Shown here: positions 50,256 to 59,997 of the stretch, one piece after another
How the letters are laid out: each line of letters opens with the position of its first letter
How positions within the stretch are numbered: the stretch's first letter is position 1
DNA from: Kibdelosporangium philippinense
Lineage (GTDB): Bacteria; Actinomycetota; Actinomycetes; Mycobacteriales; Pseudonocardiaceae
Direction: 5' to 3'
Assembly (NCBI RefSeq): GCF_021390435.2
Contig: NZ_JAJVCN010000005.1
Coordinates: 248,001-312,000, forward strand
Length of the DNA: 64,000 nucleotides
The notes under the pieces: model-generated
What the model was told of the DNA's origin: nothing
Database searches by the model: none
What the model saw: only the letters and a program-made list of their open reading frames with translations
Position numbers and translations under genes: made by a program

Positions 50256-51446
50256 ATGACCATAGGTGAACGGATTCGGCGGCTGCGCGGCAAGCTATAC
50301 ACCCAGCGCGAGTTGGCTGACGCCGCAGGCGTGGGCGTAGATCTGATCCGCAAGCTCGAGCAGGGCCGCCGCCATACCGCCTCGATTGCCAGCCTCCACG
50401 GCATCGCACGCGCACTCGATGTCGACATCGCCGACCTGCTCGGCAAGCGGAACTCCCTACCCAGCAGCAGCCAGGACGAGGGCGTTGAGGCAATCCGCCG
50501 CGCCCTGACCCCCGTCGATGACCTCATCGACGGGGCCGTGATGGACGTCGAGCCGCTGCCCCTCGCCGAGGCCAAGCGCACGGCGGACTACCTCTGGGGT
50601 GCCTACTGGGCGGGACGTTACGAGGTGCTCGGGACGCTCCTGCCGAACGCACTGATGCAACTGCGCGCCACGTTGCACGCCGCGTCGACGGAGGAGGAAG
50701 CCCCGGCCGCCGAGGCGCTGGCGCGCGCCTACCAGGCGGCTGGCGACACCCTGGTCCACCTCGGGCACCGCGATGCCGCCTGGCTGGCAATTCGTGAGGC
50801 ACTCCAGGCCGCCCGCCGCGGTGATGATCCGCTGCTCTACGCCGCGATGCGCGTCTCGGTCGCGTGGCAACTACTGGTTGCGGGACGCTACAGCGAATCT
50901 GAGCAGGTTGCGGTGACCGCAGCACACGAGATCGAGCCCAAGGGTGACGTCCCGCTACCGCAAATGTCCGCATATGGGCTCCTCGCGGTGACCGCGGCAA
51001 CCGCCACGGCTCGTGCCCAAAAGGCCGACACTACCGACGAACTGCTCGGTGTCGCTGGAGAGATGGCAGGCCGGCTGGGTTCCGACCGTGCCGAGCACCA
51101 GACCACCTTTGGCCCAGCCAAGGTGGCCATGCTCGCGGTGGACTGCCACGTCGTGCAGGAGCAGTTCGGACAGGCGTTGACCGCCGCCAAGGCTCTGCCT
51201 CGCGACGCCGCCTTGCCGCTGGCCAGTCGCGCGCGTCACCTCGCCGATGTGGCCTATGCCCACACTCGGCTTGGGCACGATGACGCCGCGGTCACAACCC
51301 TGCTGACGATGGAGCAGATGGCACCGGACTGGATTGGCTACCAGACGCTGCCGCGGCAGGTGGTCGCTGAACTGATGGAGCGAGAGCGCCGAGGTCGAAC
51401 ACCGCTGCGGGCGCTCGCGCAACGACTGGGCGTGACATCGCAATAG
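50256..51446 (+). CDS. XRE-family regulator with TPR-like C-terminus
   Basis: 396 aa from ATG 50256, where family homology begins; the frame from 50202 adds an unrelated leader. HTH at residues 3-58: IGERIRRLRGKLYTQRELADAAGVGVDLIRKLEQGRRHT. The rest is alpha-helical repeats (EALARAYQAAGDTLVHLGHRDAAWLAIREAL, HLADVAYAHTRLGHDDAA), typical of peptide- or ligand-sensing regulators. Two short ORFs follow before the exporter gene. Confidence 0.82.
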   Translation: MTIGERIRRLRGKLYTQRELADAAGVGVDLIRKLEQGRRHTASIASLHGIARALDVDIADLLGKRNSLPSSSQDEGVEAIRRALTPVDDLIDGAVMDVEPLPLAEAKRTADYLWGAYWAGRYEVLGTLLPNALMQLRATLHAASTEEEAPAAEALARAYQAAGDTLVHLGHRDAAWLAIREALQAARRGDDPLLYAAMRVSVAWQLLVAGRYSESEQVAVTAAHEIEPKGDVPLPQMSAYGLLAVTAATATARAQKADTTDELLGVAGEMAGRLGSDRAEHQTTFGPAKVAMLAVDCHVVQEQFGQALTAAKALPRDAALPLASRARHLADVAYAHTRLGHDDAAVTTLLTMEQMAPDWIGYQTLPRQVVAELMERERRGRTPLRALAQRLGVTSQ

Positions 51447-51650
51447 GCCAACTGGGAGTGGCTGTAGGCCGGTCGGGTAGTGGGACACCATGTCCTACCC
51501 GTCGTTGACCTTGCCTCGCTAGCTTGATCGCCGCCGGTGGTCATGTCTCCCCGCTGAGTGACTGCGAGCCACCGGCACCGGCCACGGGCGCTGTCCCCCT
51601 CCGGGAAACCGGGCGCCCGTGGCCACTCACAGCCGAGGAGCGGCGAGGTG

Positions 51651-51800
51651 ATGGTGATGAACGCGGCGACCCGGACGTCGCCTGCGTGCGAGAACGTCGA
51701 CTGGGTGCCGGTCAGCGTTGGGTGGCCCCCACTAATGATGCGTCGCGCTGGCAACCCGATATCAACTAGCCGTGGTAGGACGGTCAGCTCGCGTGGATGA
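51651..51800 (+). CDS. Possible 49-aa peptide gene downstream of the XRE regulator
   Basis: ATG 51651 or 51657, behind GAGGAGCGGCGAGG. The peptide reads ATRTSPACENVDWVPVSVGW, then PPLMMRRAGNPISTSRG. It is short and unlike any precursor I recognise. The TPR-type regulator just upstream makes a peptide signal conceivable. Confidence 0.3.
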   Translation: MVMNAATRTSPACENVDWVPVSVGWPPLMMRRAGNPISTSRGRTVSSRG

Positions 51801-51847
51801 TCTGCACGGCCGACAACCAGGCTCCAGCCACGCTGACGCTCGGCTGA

Positions 51848-52339
51848 TGACACGGTTTGTCCTGCCGGCTCTTTGGCAGGTGCGGCCGACTCGGGGGCAA
51901 ATCGAGGCGCGACCCGGATTCGCCGTGGTGGTCCCACGGGCCGTGAGTCCTAGCGGTGCACCTCTGCCTGCTGACTATGACACCCGGTTGACTGCCGCCT
52001 GCGATCCCCACACTGACCGGTCCTGCGCCCTCGACGCGGCGTTCGAGGCTCACCATCTGCACGACCTGTCACACCATCACCTGGCGTTCCTCGCGGTGCG
52101 GCCGGACCTGCATAGTCGGGGTCCGGGTTCCGTCCCTTCTGCGGCACAGCCAGCGGCTCGACGAGATCTGTGCCGCGGCCTATCTGGATGCAGCAGCCCA
52201 CAGTCCCGCGCGGCGCACAAGCGACACGGCTATTGGGATCTCGGCCAACCGTTCGACATTCCGACCGCAGACCACCACCGTGGCCGACGTGGAGCAAGCC
52301 CATAGGCGAGGACGGGTGGGGCCGTCGCTGACTGCTTGA
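51848..52339 (+). pseudogene. Unknown gene broken by a frameshift
   Basis: From ATG 51848 one frame reads RFVLPALWQVRPTRGQIEAR, then PADYDTRLTAACDPHTDRSC and FEAHHLHDL. Beyond about 52115 that frame becomes low quality, while the neighbouring frame reads RLDEICAAAYLDAAAHSPAR and FRPQTTTVADVEQAHRRGRV to a TGA at 52339. The two parts look like one protein of about 160 aa split by a one-base change. Family unknown. Confidence 0.4.
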
Positions 52340-52418
52340 TGTGAGACGGCTACGGTCGGTTAGACGGTGGAGGGGACGCCGGATTAGCGCAGGTCAGAGA
52401 CGGGCCAAAGGGGGTGTC

Positions 52419-53663
52419 ATGGGTCAGGGCACGGAACGCGTCACGTTCGGCTCCGTGCTGGCGGTATCTGAATTCCGGGCGATGTGGGCGGCCGAGTTGC
52501 TGTCCATCGCCGGAGACCAGTTGGCCCGCGTCGCGCTGTCGGTGTTGGTCTTTCAGCGGACCGATTCCGCGTTCTTGACCGGGCTGACATACGCCCTGAC
52601 GTTTGTGCCTGCGCTGGTCGGCGGAATCTTGCTGTCAAGCCTGGGTGATCAATACCCCCGGCGGGATGTCATGGTCGCGGCCGATTTGGCGCGTGCGGTG
52701 CTGGTCGGCCTGATGGTCGTGCCGGGCATCCCGTTGTGGCTGCTGTGCGTGCTGGTGGCCGCGATGACGCTGCTGAACGGGCCCTTCAAGGCCGCCCAGC
52801 AGGCCCTCCTGCCGGACGTGCTGACTGATGAGAAGTACACAGTCGGCATGGCGATCCGGAACATCACCAGTCAGTCCGCCCAGTTGGTCGGCTTCGCTGG
52901 CGGCGGAGCGCTGGTCTCCGCGATCAACCCTCCGGTCGGTCTGGCGCTCGACGCCACCACCTTCCTGGCATCCGCACTGGTCCTGCGGCGTGGAGTTCGG
53001 CACCGTCCCGCACCCACGTCGAGCTCGACGGAGTCGACGCGCACGTCATTCTTTGCCGCGACGACCGAGGGTGCTCGCTTGGTATGGCGCGATCCTGGTC
53101 TGCGTGTCCTGATCGCATTGTGCTGGCTTGCCGGGTTCTACGTCGTCCCCGAAGCGCTGGCCGCGCCCTACGCCGATGGTTTGGGAGCTGGCGCGTTCGC
53201 CGTTGGCTTGATCATGGCGAGCGATCCGGTGGGCAGTGTGATCGGAGGCATCGTGTTCGGCAAGTGGGTGCCCGAGCGCGTCCAGATCCGGGTGATTGGC
53301 GTGCTGGGCGTCCTGGCCGGGCTGCCGCTGGTGCTCTGCGTTCTGCACCCAGGACTGATCACGTCGATGGCTCTGTTTGCCCTGTCGGGTATGTTCGCCA
53401 CGGCGTACAACATCCAGGGCACCGCCTCGTTCGTTCGCCGGCTCCCCGACGCGCAGCGCGCACAGGGCTCCGGCCTGTTGTCCTCGGGCCTCATCACGGT
53501 CCAAGGACTTGGCGCCCTTGCAGCGGGGGCGCTCGCGGACCAGATCGGCCCGGCCCACACCATCGCCCTGGCCGGTTTCGTCGGGGCGATCGTGGCCATT
53601 CCCATCGCGGTGGGGTGGAGCCGGGCTCGTCCGGCGCGATCTGAAGTGGAGGAATCACGGTGA
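52419..53663 (+). CDS. MFS transporter, drug-exporter type
   Basis: 414 aa from ATG 52419 with GGGGGTG upstream. About twelve hydrophobic segments with the MFS loop signature after helix 2 (SLGDQYPRRDVMVAADLARA) and LLNGPFKAAQQALLPDVL in the next loop, as in the enterobactin/macrolide exporter-like branch. Likely a proton-driven exporter of a small molecule in the cell membrane; cargo unknown. Single gene, preceded by decayed sequence. Confidence 0.85.
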   Translation: MGQGTERVTFGSVLAVSEFRAMWAAELLSIAGDQLARVALSVLVFQRTDSAFLTGLTYALTFVPALVGGILLSSLGDQYPRRDVMVAADLARAVLVGLMVVPGIPLWLLCVLVAAMTLLNGPFKAAQQALLPDVLTDEKYTVGMAIRNITSQSAQLVGFAGGGALVSAINPPVGLALDATTFLASALVLRRGVRHRPAPTSSSTESTRTSFFAATTEGARLVWRDPGLRVLIALCWLAGFYVVPEALAAPYADGLGAGAFAVGLIMASDPVGSVIGGIVFGKWVPERVQIRVIGVLGVLAGLPLVLCVLHPGLITSMALFALSGMFATAYNIQGTASFVRRLPDAQRAQGSGLLSSGLITVQGLGALAAGALADQIGPAHTIALAGFVGAIVAIPIAVGWSRARPARSEVEESR

Positions 53664-53795
53664 CTCACGTGTCGCGGTTACGCATGATGGCGACCCCTCC
53701 CTTCACTGCTCCGGACGAGTTACGAACATCGTTCCTAGCCGCTGGCTGTGATTGGGTGGACACTGTTCGTGGACATCACCTAGGGATGCACTGCC

Positions 53796-55106
53796 ATGAG
53801 TATGGATGACACCAGCTCGGCTCTCAGAGCCGTGGTGCTCATCCGTGATGTCTTGTCACCCCACCGATGGGCCCTCTGGACGCAGCGGTCGAGCCTCATC
53901 GCGTACATCGTCGTCGTCGAAGCAGCCGCGGTGGCGGCCACCGTGACGATGGCCGCCACCGAGCCGGTCCAACCACGAGACGGCGTGATCCTCGCCGGCC
54001 TCGCCGGGATGGGGATCCTGCAAGCCGAACTCGGTCGCCAGGTCGAGCGCGTTCGCCGACGCGTGAACGGCACCCCGCACATCAACATGACCTCGGTGTG
54101 GACCTTCGCCGGAGTGCTGCTGCTCCCGGCGGCGCTTGTCGCCGTCCTGGTCGCGACGCTTTACTTCCATCTCGCCGTGCGCAGTTGGTACCGCCTGCGC
54201 CGTGTGCCTGCGTTCCGCACCGTGTTCAACTCGTGCCTGGTCATACTGACCTGCTACGCCGCCGAGGTTGTGCTCTCGGGCAGCGGCATCGATGGTATGT
54301 ACGGTGCCCTCGACGCTGGATGGGGAAGCGTAGGTGTCATCGCGCTCGCGGCCATCACCTACTTCGTCGTCGGCGCGTTGGTCGCCGTGCCCGGCCTGAC
54401 CACCAGATCACGCACCTTCCAGGAACTGTTCGGCGGTTGGGCGGACAACCTGCTCGAAGTCGCAACCCTCTGCTTGGGCATTCTCACCGCGTTGGCGCTG
54501 GCGACGTTGCCGGCTCTCGTGTTGGTCGTCATCCCGCCCCTGCTCCTTCTCCACCGCGGGGTGCTGGTCAAACAGCTCGAAGTCGCCGCCACGACGGATG
54601 AGAAGACCGGCCTGTTCAATACCGTCGGTTGGCACAACCTGGCCACTCACGAACTCACGCGAGCGAAGCGCAAGGCCCACGCCAGCTTCGGCGTACTCAT
54701 GGTCGACCTCGACTACTTCAAACAGATCAACGACACCTACGGCCACCTGGTCGGCGACCAGGTGCTCAAGGCGGTGGCTGCGGCGATCACCAGCGCGGTT
54801 CGCGACTATGACTCAGTCGGTCGTTTCGGCGGTGAGGAGTTCGTTGTCCTTCTACCTGACATCGCCGAAGCGGATGTGATCATGGTGGCCGAGCGTATCC
54901 GGGAGGCCATTGCCGAGCTTCAGGTCGAAATTGCGGATGGGGACGACAGGATGGTCATCAAGGACCTGTCGGCGTCCATCGGCGTCGCGACGTACCCGAA
55001 TGCAGGCGCCGCCGTCGAACGGCTTCTCCAAGCGGCGGACAAGGCCCTGTACAAGGCCAAGGACACCGGCCGTAACAAGGTCGTGAGCATCATGGATGTC
55101 GCCTGA
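53796..55106 (+). CDS. Diguanylate cyclase with N-terminal membrane domain
   Basis: 436 aa. The first 250 residues contain six or more hydrophobic helices (LIAYIVVVEAAAVAAT, VLLLPAALVAVLVATLYF, LALATLPALVLVVIPPLLLL). The GGDEF domain follows with DLDYFKQINDTYGH, an RxxD inhibitory site (RDYD) five residues before the active loop GGEEF, and YKAKDTGRNKV near the end. It should make cyclic di-GMP from two GTP with product inhibition. The decayed copy at 2371-2704 lacks exactly this loop. Confidence 0.92.
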   Translation: MSMDDTSSALRAVVLIRDVLSPHRWALWTQRSSLIAYIVVVEAAAVAATVTMAATEPVQPRDGVILAGLAGMGILQAELGRQVERVRRRVNGTPHINMTSVWTFAGVLLLPAALVAVLVATLYFHLAVRSWYRLRRVPAFRTVFNSCLVILTCYAAEVVLSGSGIDGMYGALDAGWGSVGVIALAAITYFVVGALVAVPGLTTRSRTFQELFGGWADNLLEVATLCLGILTALALATLPALVLVVIPPLLLLHRGVLVKQLEVAATTDEKTGLFNTVGWHNLATHELTRAKRKAHASFGVLMVDLDYFKQINDTYGHLVGDQVLKAVAAAITSAVRDYDSVGRFGGEEFVVLLPDIAEADVIMVAERIREAIAELQVEIADGDDRMVIKDLSASIGVATYPNAGAAVERLLQAADKALYKAKDTGRNKVVSIMDVA

Positions 55107-55315
55107 CCGGAGGGCGATGTGCTGTCCGTCGCTCCTCGCCTCGACCCCAACCACGACCGGATGGCGGGCCGCGCGCCGAGATCCGGCTTGTAGGTGAGGA
55201 TCTCGCCGCCGTGCTCGGCGTGGTCGCGCTCCAACAACTCACCGGGGTCCGTGGTCATCACTTAAGATATGTCACCCCGCGACCCCAGTCGGCGGCACCT
55301 GCAGGCCGGTCCGGA
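55107..55315. other. Gap between convergent genes
   Basis: No gene supported; a short AT-rich spot lies near 55264 (TTAAGATATG). No clear terminator seen. Confidence 0.3.
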
Positions 55316-56158
55316 TCAGGCTGGGGGGCGCGTGCGCCCGCCTGCTCGGTACGGCGTGGCCAGCATCGCCGCGGACTCGGTCGGGAGTTGGCCGGCGAAC
55401 ACTTGGACGGCGGCATATCCCCATAGGGCGTGGGCGAGCTCGGGGTGGGCTGGGGACTGATCCATCGCGGTCTCGGCGCTGGCCACGGCCTCCCAGTACA
55501 AGCACTTGCCTCGGTAGGGAAAGCCCAGCTTCAGGGCTGCTTGGTGAACCGTGTCGGCAGCCGAGTCCCAGTCGTCGGTGCTGATGGCTCGGCGGGCGCG
55601 CACCATGCGAGTCAAGCACGATCGCGGAAAACGGCACGCCGAGGACAGGGACGCCAGCGCGGTCTGGGTGTGGGGGCCGTACAGCGTGGCCGGGGTGAAT
55701 CGGGAAGGCAGGCAGACCCGGCGCCATGAGGCGGACAGCAGCTCGTAGTCGCCGCCCGTGGTGTGGTCGCTGGCCAGGATTGCCAGGGCCGCGTCGTACA
55801 GCGGAAGCAGCCCCGCCACGTAGATGCCGACCTCGTCATCGTCCACCAGACGATAGGGGTGATCGAGGATGTCGGTGGGCTCGGCGGTCAGGGGCGGGTG
55901 GGGAAGCCCGAACGTGTCCGCCCAGCGGACCCAGCGGGACGCGATCCGACCGTGGGTGAAACCCAGTGCGGCGATGGCCCGACGGCGAGCCTGTTGCCGG
56001 GGTCGGTCGTTGACCCACGTCTCGGCCAAGCGCGCCAGCTGCTCGAAGGTCAACGCGGCTACGGTCGCCTCCAGCTGCAGCCACTCCATACCCCGCGGAT
56101 GAGCCTGGAGGTAGGTGCTTCCCAGGTCGTCGCGGCCTGGCTGAACACGCGGTCCCAC
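55316..56158 (-). CDS. Hypothetical helical protein
   Basis: 280 aa from a GTG at 56158 with GGGAGG 5 bases upstream. Mostly alpha-helical with TPR-like spacing (FEQLARLAETWVNDRPRQQARRRA, LAGLLPLYDAALAILASD, HPELAHALWGYAAVQVFAGQL). Such proteins without an HTH are sometimes encoded near XRE-type regulators. No family assigned. Confidence 0.6.
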   Translation of the reverse strand: MGPRVQPGRDDLGSTYLQAHPRGMEWLQLEATVAALTFEQLARLAETWVNDRPRQQARRRAIAALGFTHGRIASRWVRWADTFGLPHPPLTAEPTDILDHPYRLVDDDEVGIYVAGLLPLYDAALAILASDHTTGGDYELLSASWRRVCLPSRFTPATLYGPHTQTALASLSSACRFPRSCLTRMVRARRAISTDDWDSAADTVHQAALKLGFPYRGKCLYWEAVASAETAMDQSPAHPELAHALWGYAAVQVFAGQLPTESAAMLATPYRAGGRTRPPA

Positions 56159-56465
56159 GATGGCCTCCCGGTTGAAATGTCCAATCTAGCGGGAGCGCAC
56201 CGGCAAGACCGCCAGGACGCTCCGGGGCGCTGAATTGCAGGGCAACGGACGTCCCGCAGATCAGGTGGATCAAACGCCGAGCTCCAGGCGCTGCGGCCGG
56301 TCGGCGACGGTGACCAACGCCCTCGGTGGACTCGATCCTGCCCGAATCAGGGGTGCCGTGCCTGCTCGCGTGACCCGTCGCGTCGACCACGAACGAGTGA
56401 AGGTCCTGACGAGTCGGACGCCGCCACCCCGGCACGCCCCACCGCTTACCGGTCGCAACAATGAC

Positions 56466-57329
56466 TGGATGGACGATGGCGAGGATGCTGATCTGGCACG
56501 CCTGGGCTGGATCGTGTGGACCATCGAGGTCCGCGACCCAGAGCAACGCGCCGCGCCAGACATCGGGGCGCGTACCGAGCAGGCGATGACGGAGATGGCC
56601 GGTTCCCTTGGCTGTGTGTTCTCCCACTGCGTCGATGACGACTCCTACGACCTGACACCGGAAGGCACCTACTACTCCTGGTCAGTTCGCGTCCCGCGAG
56701 GTGAGCACCTGCGGCGCAACGAGCATGGGGTGCCGATCGCCGTCGCCGCTCTGTGGGACTACTTGCGGACAAAACTGCCGAAAGGGCTGGACGACTGGCA
56801 CGTGCGTCCGGACCGCGATCTCTCGCTGCGCGACGCCGCGGCGGACGTGCTCCGGGAGGCATACCCAGACCTGCTGCGGCCCATGGAAGTCGCGATGCTG
56901 GGACTCCGTCGAGACGGCGCGCAGAACCTGGATCCGCGGGCGGAGTGCTGGTCGGGGATCGGGGCGACTATGGCCGGAAGCTACGCACTGTGGGTCGCCA
57001 CCGATCCCGGCGCGACCACACCCTGCTGGCTCGTCCTCCACGTGGGAATGGTTCCGCCTGCGGGATTCTGGTCCTCCTCCGCGGGACAGAGGATGAGTCG
57101 GTTCTCGCCTGACCGCAGCGACCCCGTGCTGATCTTGCCCCGCCCGCCGGCACCGCTCTGGATGGCCACGATCGAGACGGGCGCGTTCACCACCAACGCG
57201 GAGGCTCGCCTCACGGACCCTCACACCGTCGGCGCACGGCACGAATGGACCTCGCCCGACGCCGAGCAACTCGCACACCGGGTATCCCGCGATCTTCAAG
57301 CGCTGTTTCCACGTCTGGCCGCACCCTGA
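56466..57329 (+). CDS. Hypothetical protein
   Basis: 287 aa from ATG 56466, where protein-like sequence begins; the frame from 56235 adds low-quality residues. It shows LGWIVWTIEVRDPEQRAAPD, YSWSVRVPRGEHLRRNEHG, then AGSYALWVATDPGATTPCWL. Alternating beta strands and helices, no signal peptide, no recognised domain. It is divergent from the 55316 gene by about 300 bases that hold no other supported gene. Confidence 0.55.
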   Translation, partial: WMDDGEDADLARLGWIVWTIEVRDPEQRAAPDIGARTEQAMTEMAGSLGCVFSHCVDDDSYDLTPEGTYYSWSVRVPRGEHLRRNEHGVPIAVAALWDYLRTKLPKGLDDWHVRPDRDLSLRDAAADVLREAYPDLLRPMEVAMLGLRRDGAQNLDPRAECWSGIGATMAGSYALWVATDPGATTPCWLVLHVGMVPPAGFWSSSAGQRMSRFSPDRSDPVLILPRPPAPLWMATIETGAFTTNAEARLTDPHTVGARHEWTSPDAEQLAHRVSRDLQALFPRLAAP

Positions 57330-57402
57330 CACAGCGGTCCTCGCGACGTTCGGCGATGCATCGCAAGTGCTCGTGTCGAGGCGGCTCGGTTGCCGATGGC
57401 GG

Positions 57403-58269
57403 TCAACGCTGAGCAACAACGATCATGCGCCGGTTCTCCGGCGCCAGCGGGGTACCGTCCTCGCCGTAGCCGGCCACATTCGTGAAACCCGCGTCGAGCA
57501 GCCAGTCCCGGAGTTCGGTGAAGGTGAACAGGCGCACGGAGAACGGCACCTGGCGAGTGCGGCCGGCACGGATCACGGTGCGTTGAACGATGTTGCGGCC
57601 AGTCAGTACATCCAGGCGGTTTTGATCGATGAGCAGGTCACCATCCAGTTCCCTCACACTGGCCGGCTGGTAATGGCGGATCAACCAGGCGTAGTGATTC
57701 AGGTCGAGCACCAACCGCCCACCTGGCCTCAGCGTGCGCAGGACTTCGGCCAGGACCCGTTTGTTATCACCGTCGGTGAAGTAGCCGAATGCGGTGAACC
57801 AGTTGATGACCCGGTCGAATCGTCCCGTCCACGGCAGGTGGCGCATGTCGCCCTGGACATAGTCGACGGTGACACCGCGGGCGGCAGCATCTTGGCGTGC
57901 CCGGTCAAGAAACAGGGATGCCGAGTCCAGTCCGGTCACGTGACAGCCACGCTTGGCCAGGCGGTTGGCGATCCGCCCATGTCCGCAGGCCAGGTCGAGC
58001 ACGTCCATACCCGGCTTGAGGTCCAGCAGGCTCCATATCAGGTCAGTCTCGGCATCGCTGTGGGCCTCGTCGGTCCGTTCGGCGTAGAAGTACAGGTAGT
58101 CCTCATCGAACAGGTCCTCGGGGGCGAATGCTGGCTCAGGCACGGCGCTCCAGTGGCGTTCGTCGGCGGCGTCGACACATCCTCTCCGCGGGCCGTGCCC
58201 AGCGGCCACCGACTTTACGGTAAGGGGAAATGCTTCTCGGCCTGCCGCTCGACACGCCGAGGGCGTCAC
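57403..58269 (-). CDS. Class I SAM-dependent methyltransferase
   Basis: 288 aa from a GTG at 58269 with AGGAG 5 bases upstream; the frame from 58437 would overlap the FxLD methyltransferase. Motif I is VLDLACGHGRIANRLAKRG, followed by VTGLDSASLFLDRARQ, YVQGDMRHLPW (motif II) and LRPGGRLVLDLNHYAW (motif III). Small-molecule or peptide methylation is possible. It lies 58 bases downstream of the FxLD-type gene and is likely co-transcribed with it. Confidence 0.82.
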   Translation of the reverse strand: MTPSACRAAGREAFPLTVKSVAAGHGPRRGCVDAADERHWSAVPEPAFAPEDLFDEDYLYFYAERTDEAHSDAETDLIWSLLDLKPGMDVLDLACGHGRIANRLAKRGCHVTGLDSASLFLDRARQDAAARGVTVDYVQGDMRHLPWTGRFDRVINWFTAFGYFTDGDNKRVLAEVLRTLRPGGRLVLDLNHYAWLIRHYQPASVRELDGDLLIDQNRLDVLTGRNIVQRTVIRAGRTRQVPFSVRLFTFTELRDWLLDAGFTNVAGYGEDGTPLAPENRRMIVVAQR

Positions 58270-58327
58270 TGAAACTCCTGAGGCCAGGTCATGATCCGAG
58301 AGGTCACCCTTTCTCCTGTGGCTCGGT

Positions 58328-59566
58328 CTACTGCCAGACAACCGCGATGGGGTGATGAGGTCGGTCGAGGAAGAACCGGCCGCGCGAGGGGTGGGACAAG
58401 TCCGTGTCGTCAGCGGGAACCTCGAACCGGACCGCACGGTTTCTGAAGTTCCTGTCCCAGGTGCGGATTTCGTCGGCGACGCGGTGCGCCAGTCGGTTAC
58501 CCGCCGGGCCGTGGCCGACGACGCCGGTCTCGGTCAGTCCACGGCCGTTGCTGTCTTGTCCAGCGGGGCGGCCGGCGAGGTAAGCAAGCTCGCCTTCGCC
58601 GGGCACGGCCATTGCCGAGCGGAACATCGGAGTGACCAGGCCGGAGTCGATAGCCGCCTGCTCGACAGGCATGCTGCACAAGGCGCCGTCCATCGTGCAG
58701 GTGAGCCACAGGTACATCCACTCCAACGATTCCATCCAGCCGAAGTTCACGCCGGTCCACACCTCGGTTCGCGGCTGGTCGAGCACGCCGGCCAGCCGTC
58801 CGAGGTCGAAGGTGTGCTCTTGGTGCATCTGGAGCTTGACGCTGTTGTCGCCGGTCAGGTCAACCCTGCGCCTGGGGTCGTCGGCGACTCCGTCGCGCAA
58901 TGGGACGAACCCGCACATTGCGTCGTCGACGCTGCGCCAGCCTCCGCCGGGAGCCCGCTCGAACGCGAGCGAACGAGACACACCTCCGCGAATCCTCGCC
59001 GGTATCACCAGCCTTCCGGCGGATACGAGCTGGGACAGCCAACCGTCGGGTATCCCGTAGACGCCGACGGAGGCGATGATCCGGTCGTAGGGTGCGCCGG
59101 GCTGGTGGCCGCAGGCACCGTCGCCGAGCACGACATCGACGTTGTCGATGTCAGTGGCGGCCAAGCGTTCGCGAGCGTGTTCGACGATGTCGGCGTCCAC
59201 GTCGATAGTCGTGACATGGCCGTCCTCGCCGACCAGGTGCGCGAGTAGCGCGGCGTTGTACCCGGTACCAGCGCCGATCTCGAGCACGCGATGGCCGCGC
59301 TGGACGTCGAGTTGGTCAAGGAGCAGGGCAACGATCCCAGGCTGGGATGCGCAGCTGAGGACCGCGTCGTCGGCGCCTCGTTTGGTGACCACGATGTCGT
59401 TGGCGTAGGCGGCAGCCAGATCCACGTCGGGGACGTAGTGATGGCGTTCGACCGCCCGCAACGCCTCCTCCACGGACCGGCTACGGGCGTAGCCGGCATC
59501 CTTGACCTTGTCGATCATGGCCTCGCGCAGGGCTTCGGGAGACGTTTCGGTGACGATGGCGTTCAT
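58328..59566 (-). CDS. fxlM: Methyltransferase, FxLD system (protein-L-isoaspartate methyltransferase-like)
   Basis: 412 aa from ATG 59566 with AAAGG upstream; the longer frame from 59839 is not family-like. The N-terminal half is PCMT-like: SVEEALRAVERHHYVPDVDL, SQPGIVALLLDQL, RVLEIGAGTGYNAALLAHLVG, APYDRIIASVGV. The C-terminal extension (TEVWTGVNFGWMESLEWMYLW, MPVEQAAIDSGLVTPMF, VADEIRTWDRNFRNR) is characteristic of the methyltransferase in FxLD/FxSxx ribosomal-peptide systems. It would modify Asp residues in a lanthipeptide-like product. No precursor or lanthionine synthetase gene is visible nearby. Confidence 0.82.
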   Translation of the reverse strand: MNAIVTETSPEALREAMIDKVKDAGYARSRSVEEALRAVERHHYVPDVDLAAAYANDIVVTKRGADDAVLSCASQPGIVALLLDQLDVQRGHRVLEIGAGTGYNAALLAHLVGEDGHVTTIDVDADIVEHARERLAATDIDNVDVVLGDGACGHQPGAPYDRIIASVGVYGIPDGWLSQLVSAGRLVIPARIRGGVSRSLAFERAPGGGWRSVDDAMCGFVPLRDGVADDPRRRVDLTGDNSVKLQMHQEHTFDLGRLAGVLDQPRTEVWTGVNFGWMESLEWMYLWLTCTMDGALCSMPVEQAAIDSGLVTPMFRSAMAVPGEGELAYLAGRPAGQDSNGRGLTETGVVGHGPAGNRLAHRVADEIRTWDRNFRNRAVRFEVPADDTDLSHPSRGRFFLDRPHHPIAVVWQ

Positions 59567-59910
59567 CAGCGCCTTTCGTGACGGGGGTTCGTGCGGTGGT
59601 TGATGACGGGTGTGGGCCCGGTCGAGTGAGCCCGGTTGTCGATTCTGGGCGAGACCCCCGACAGGAATCAGCCGCGACGCGCCCTCCACAGCGCGCACGG
59701 CCAGACATCCCGTCGGGATCGACAGGCATCCACGTGGGCTTTGGATGACGGCTCGGGTTGCTAGTCCGCGACCGCACCAGGCGGGTGTAAGCGTCGGCCA
59801 CAGACCGACAGTGCTCGTCCCCGCGTCGGCACTCACCATGAGCTGGACGAGACCGACCTGGTGGGAATGGTGTTCCCGACGCCGAGATCCTCTCCGCCTG
59901 CTTCCACACG
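59567..59910. other. Divergent gap without an intact gene
   Basis: Checked in all frames for an FxLD precursor peptide (FxLD motif plus Cys/Ser/Thr-rich core); none found. A plus-frame scrap (HHELDETDLVGMVFP, about 59834-59878) seems to belong to the gene fragment that follows, one base out of frame. Confidence 0.35.
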
Positions 59911-59997
59911 TTGGAGGAGGGCAGGGACAAGGTCAAGAGTTCGGCGGCGGTCCCGTCTCCGAAGCGGCCGACGGCTCTGGAAGACTCACTGCGGTGA
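59911..59997 (+). pseudogene. 3' fragment of a decayed gene coupled to the GNAT-like gene
   Basis: The frame reading AEILSACFHTLEEGRDKVKS, then PKRPTALEDSLR, ends in TGA at 59997 and overlaps the next GTG (GTGA). Only a TTG at 59911 could start it. The preceding HHELDETDLVGMVFP lies in another frame and joins smoothly if one C is added in the CCC run near 59875. Probably the end of a small frameshifted gene. Confidence 0.35.

Noticed and set aside
59567..59993. Search for an FxLD lanthipeptide precursor upstream of the methyltransferase
   Set aside because: All three minus frames were read and none has the FxLD motif with a Cys/Ser/Thr-rich core.
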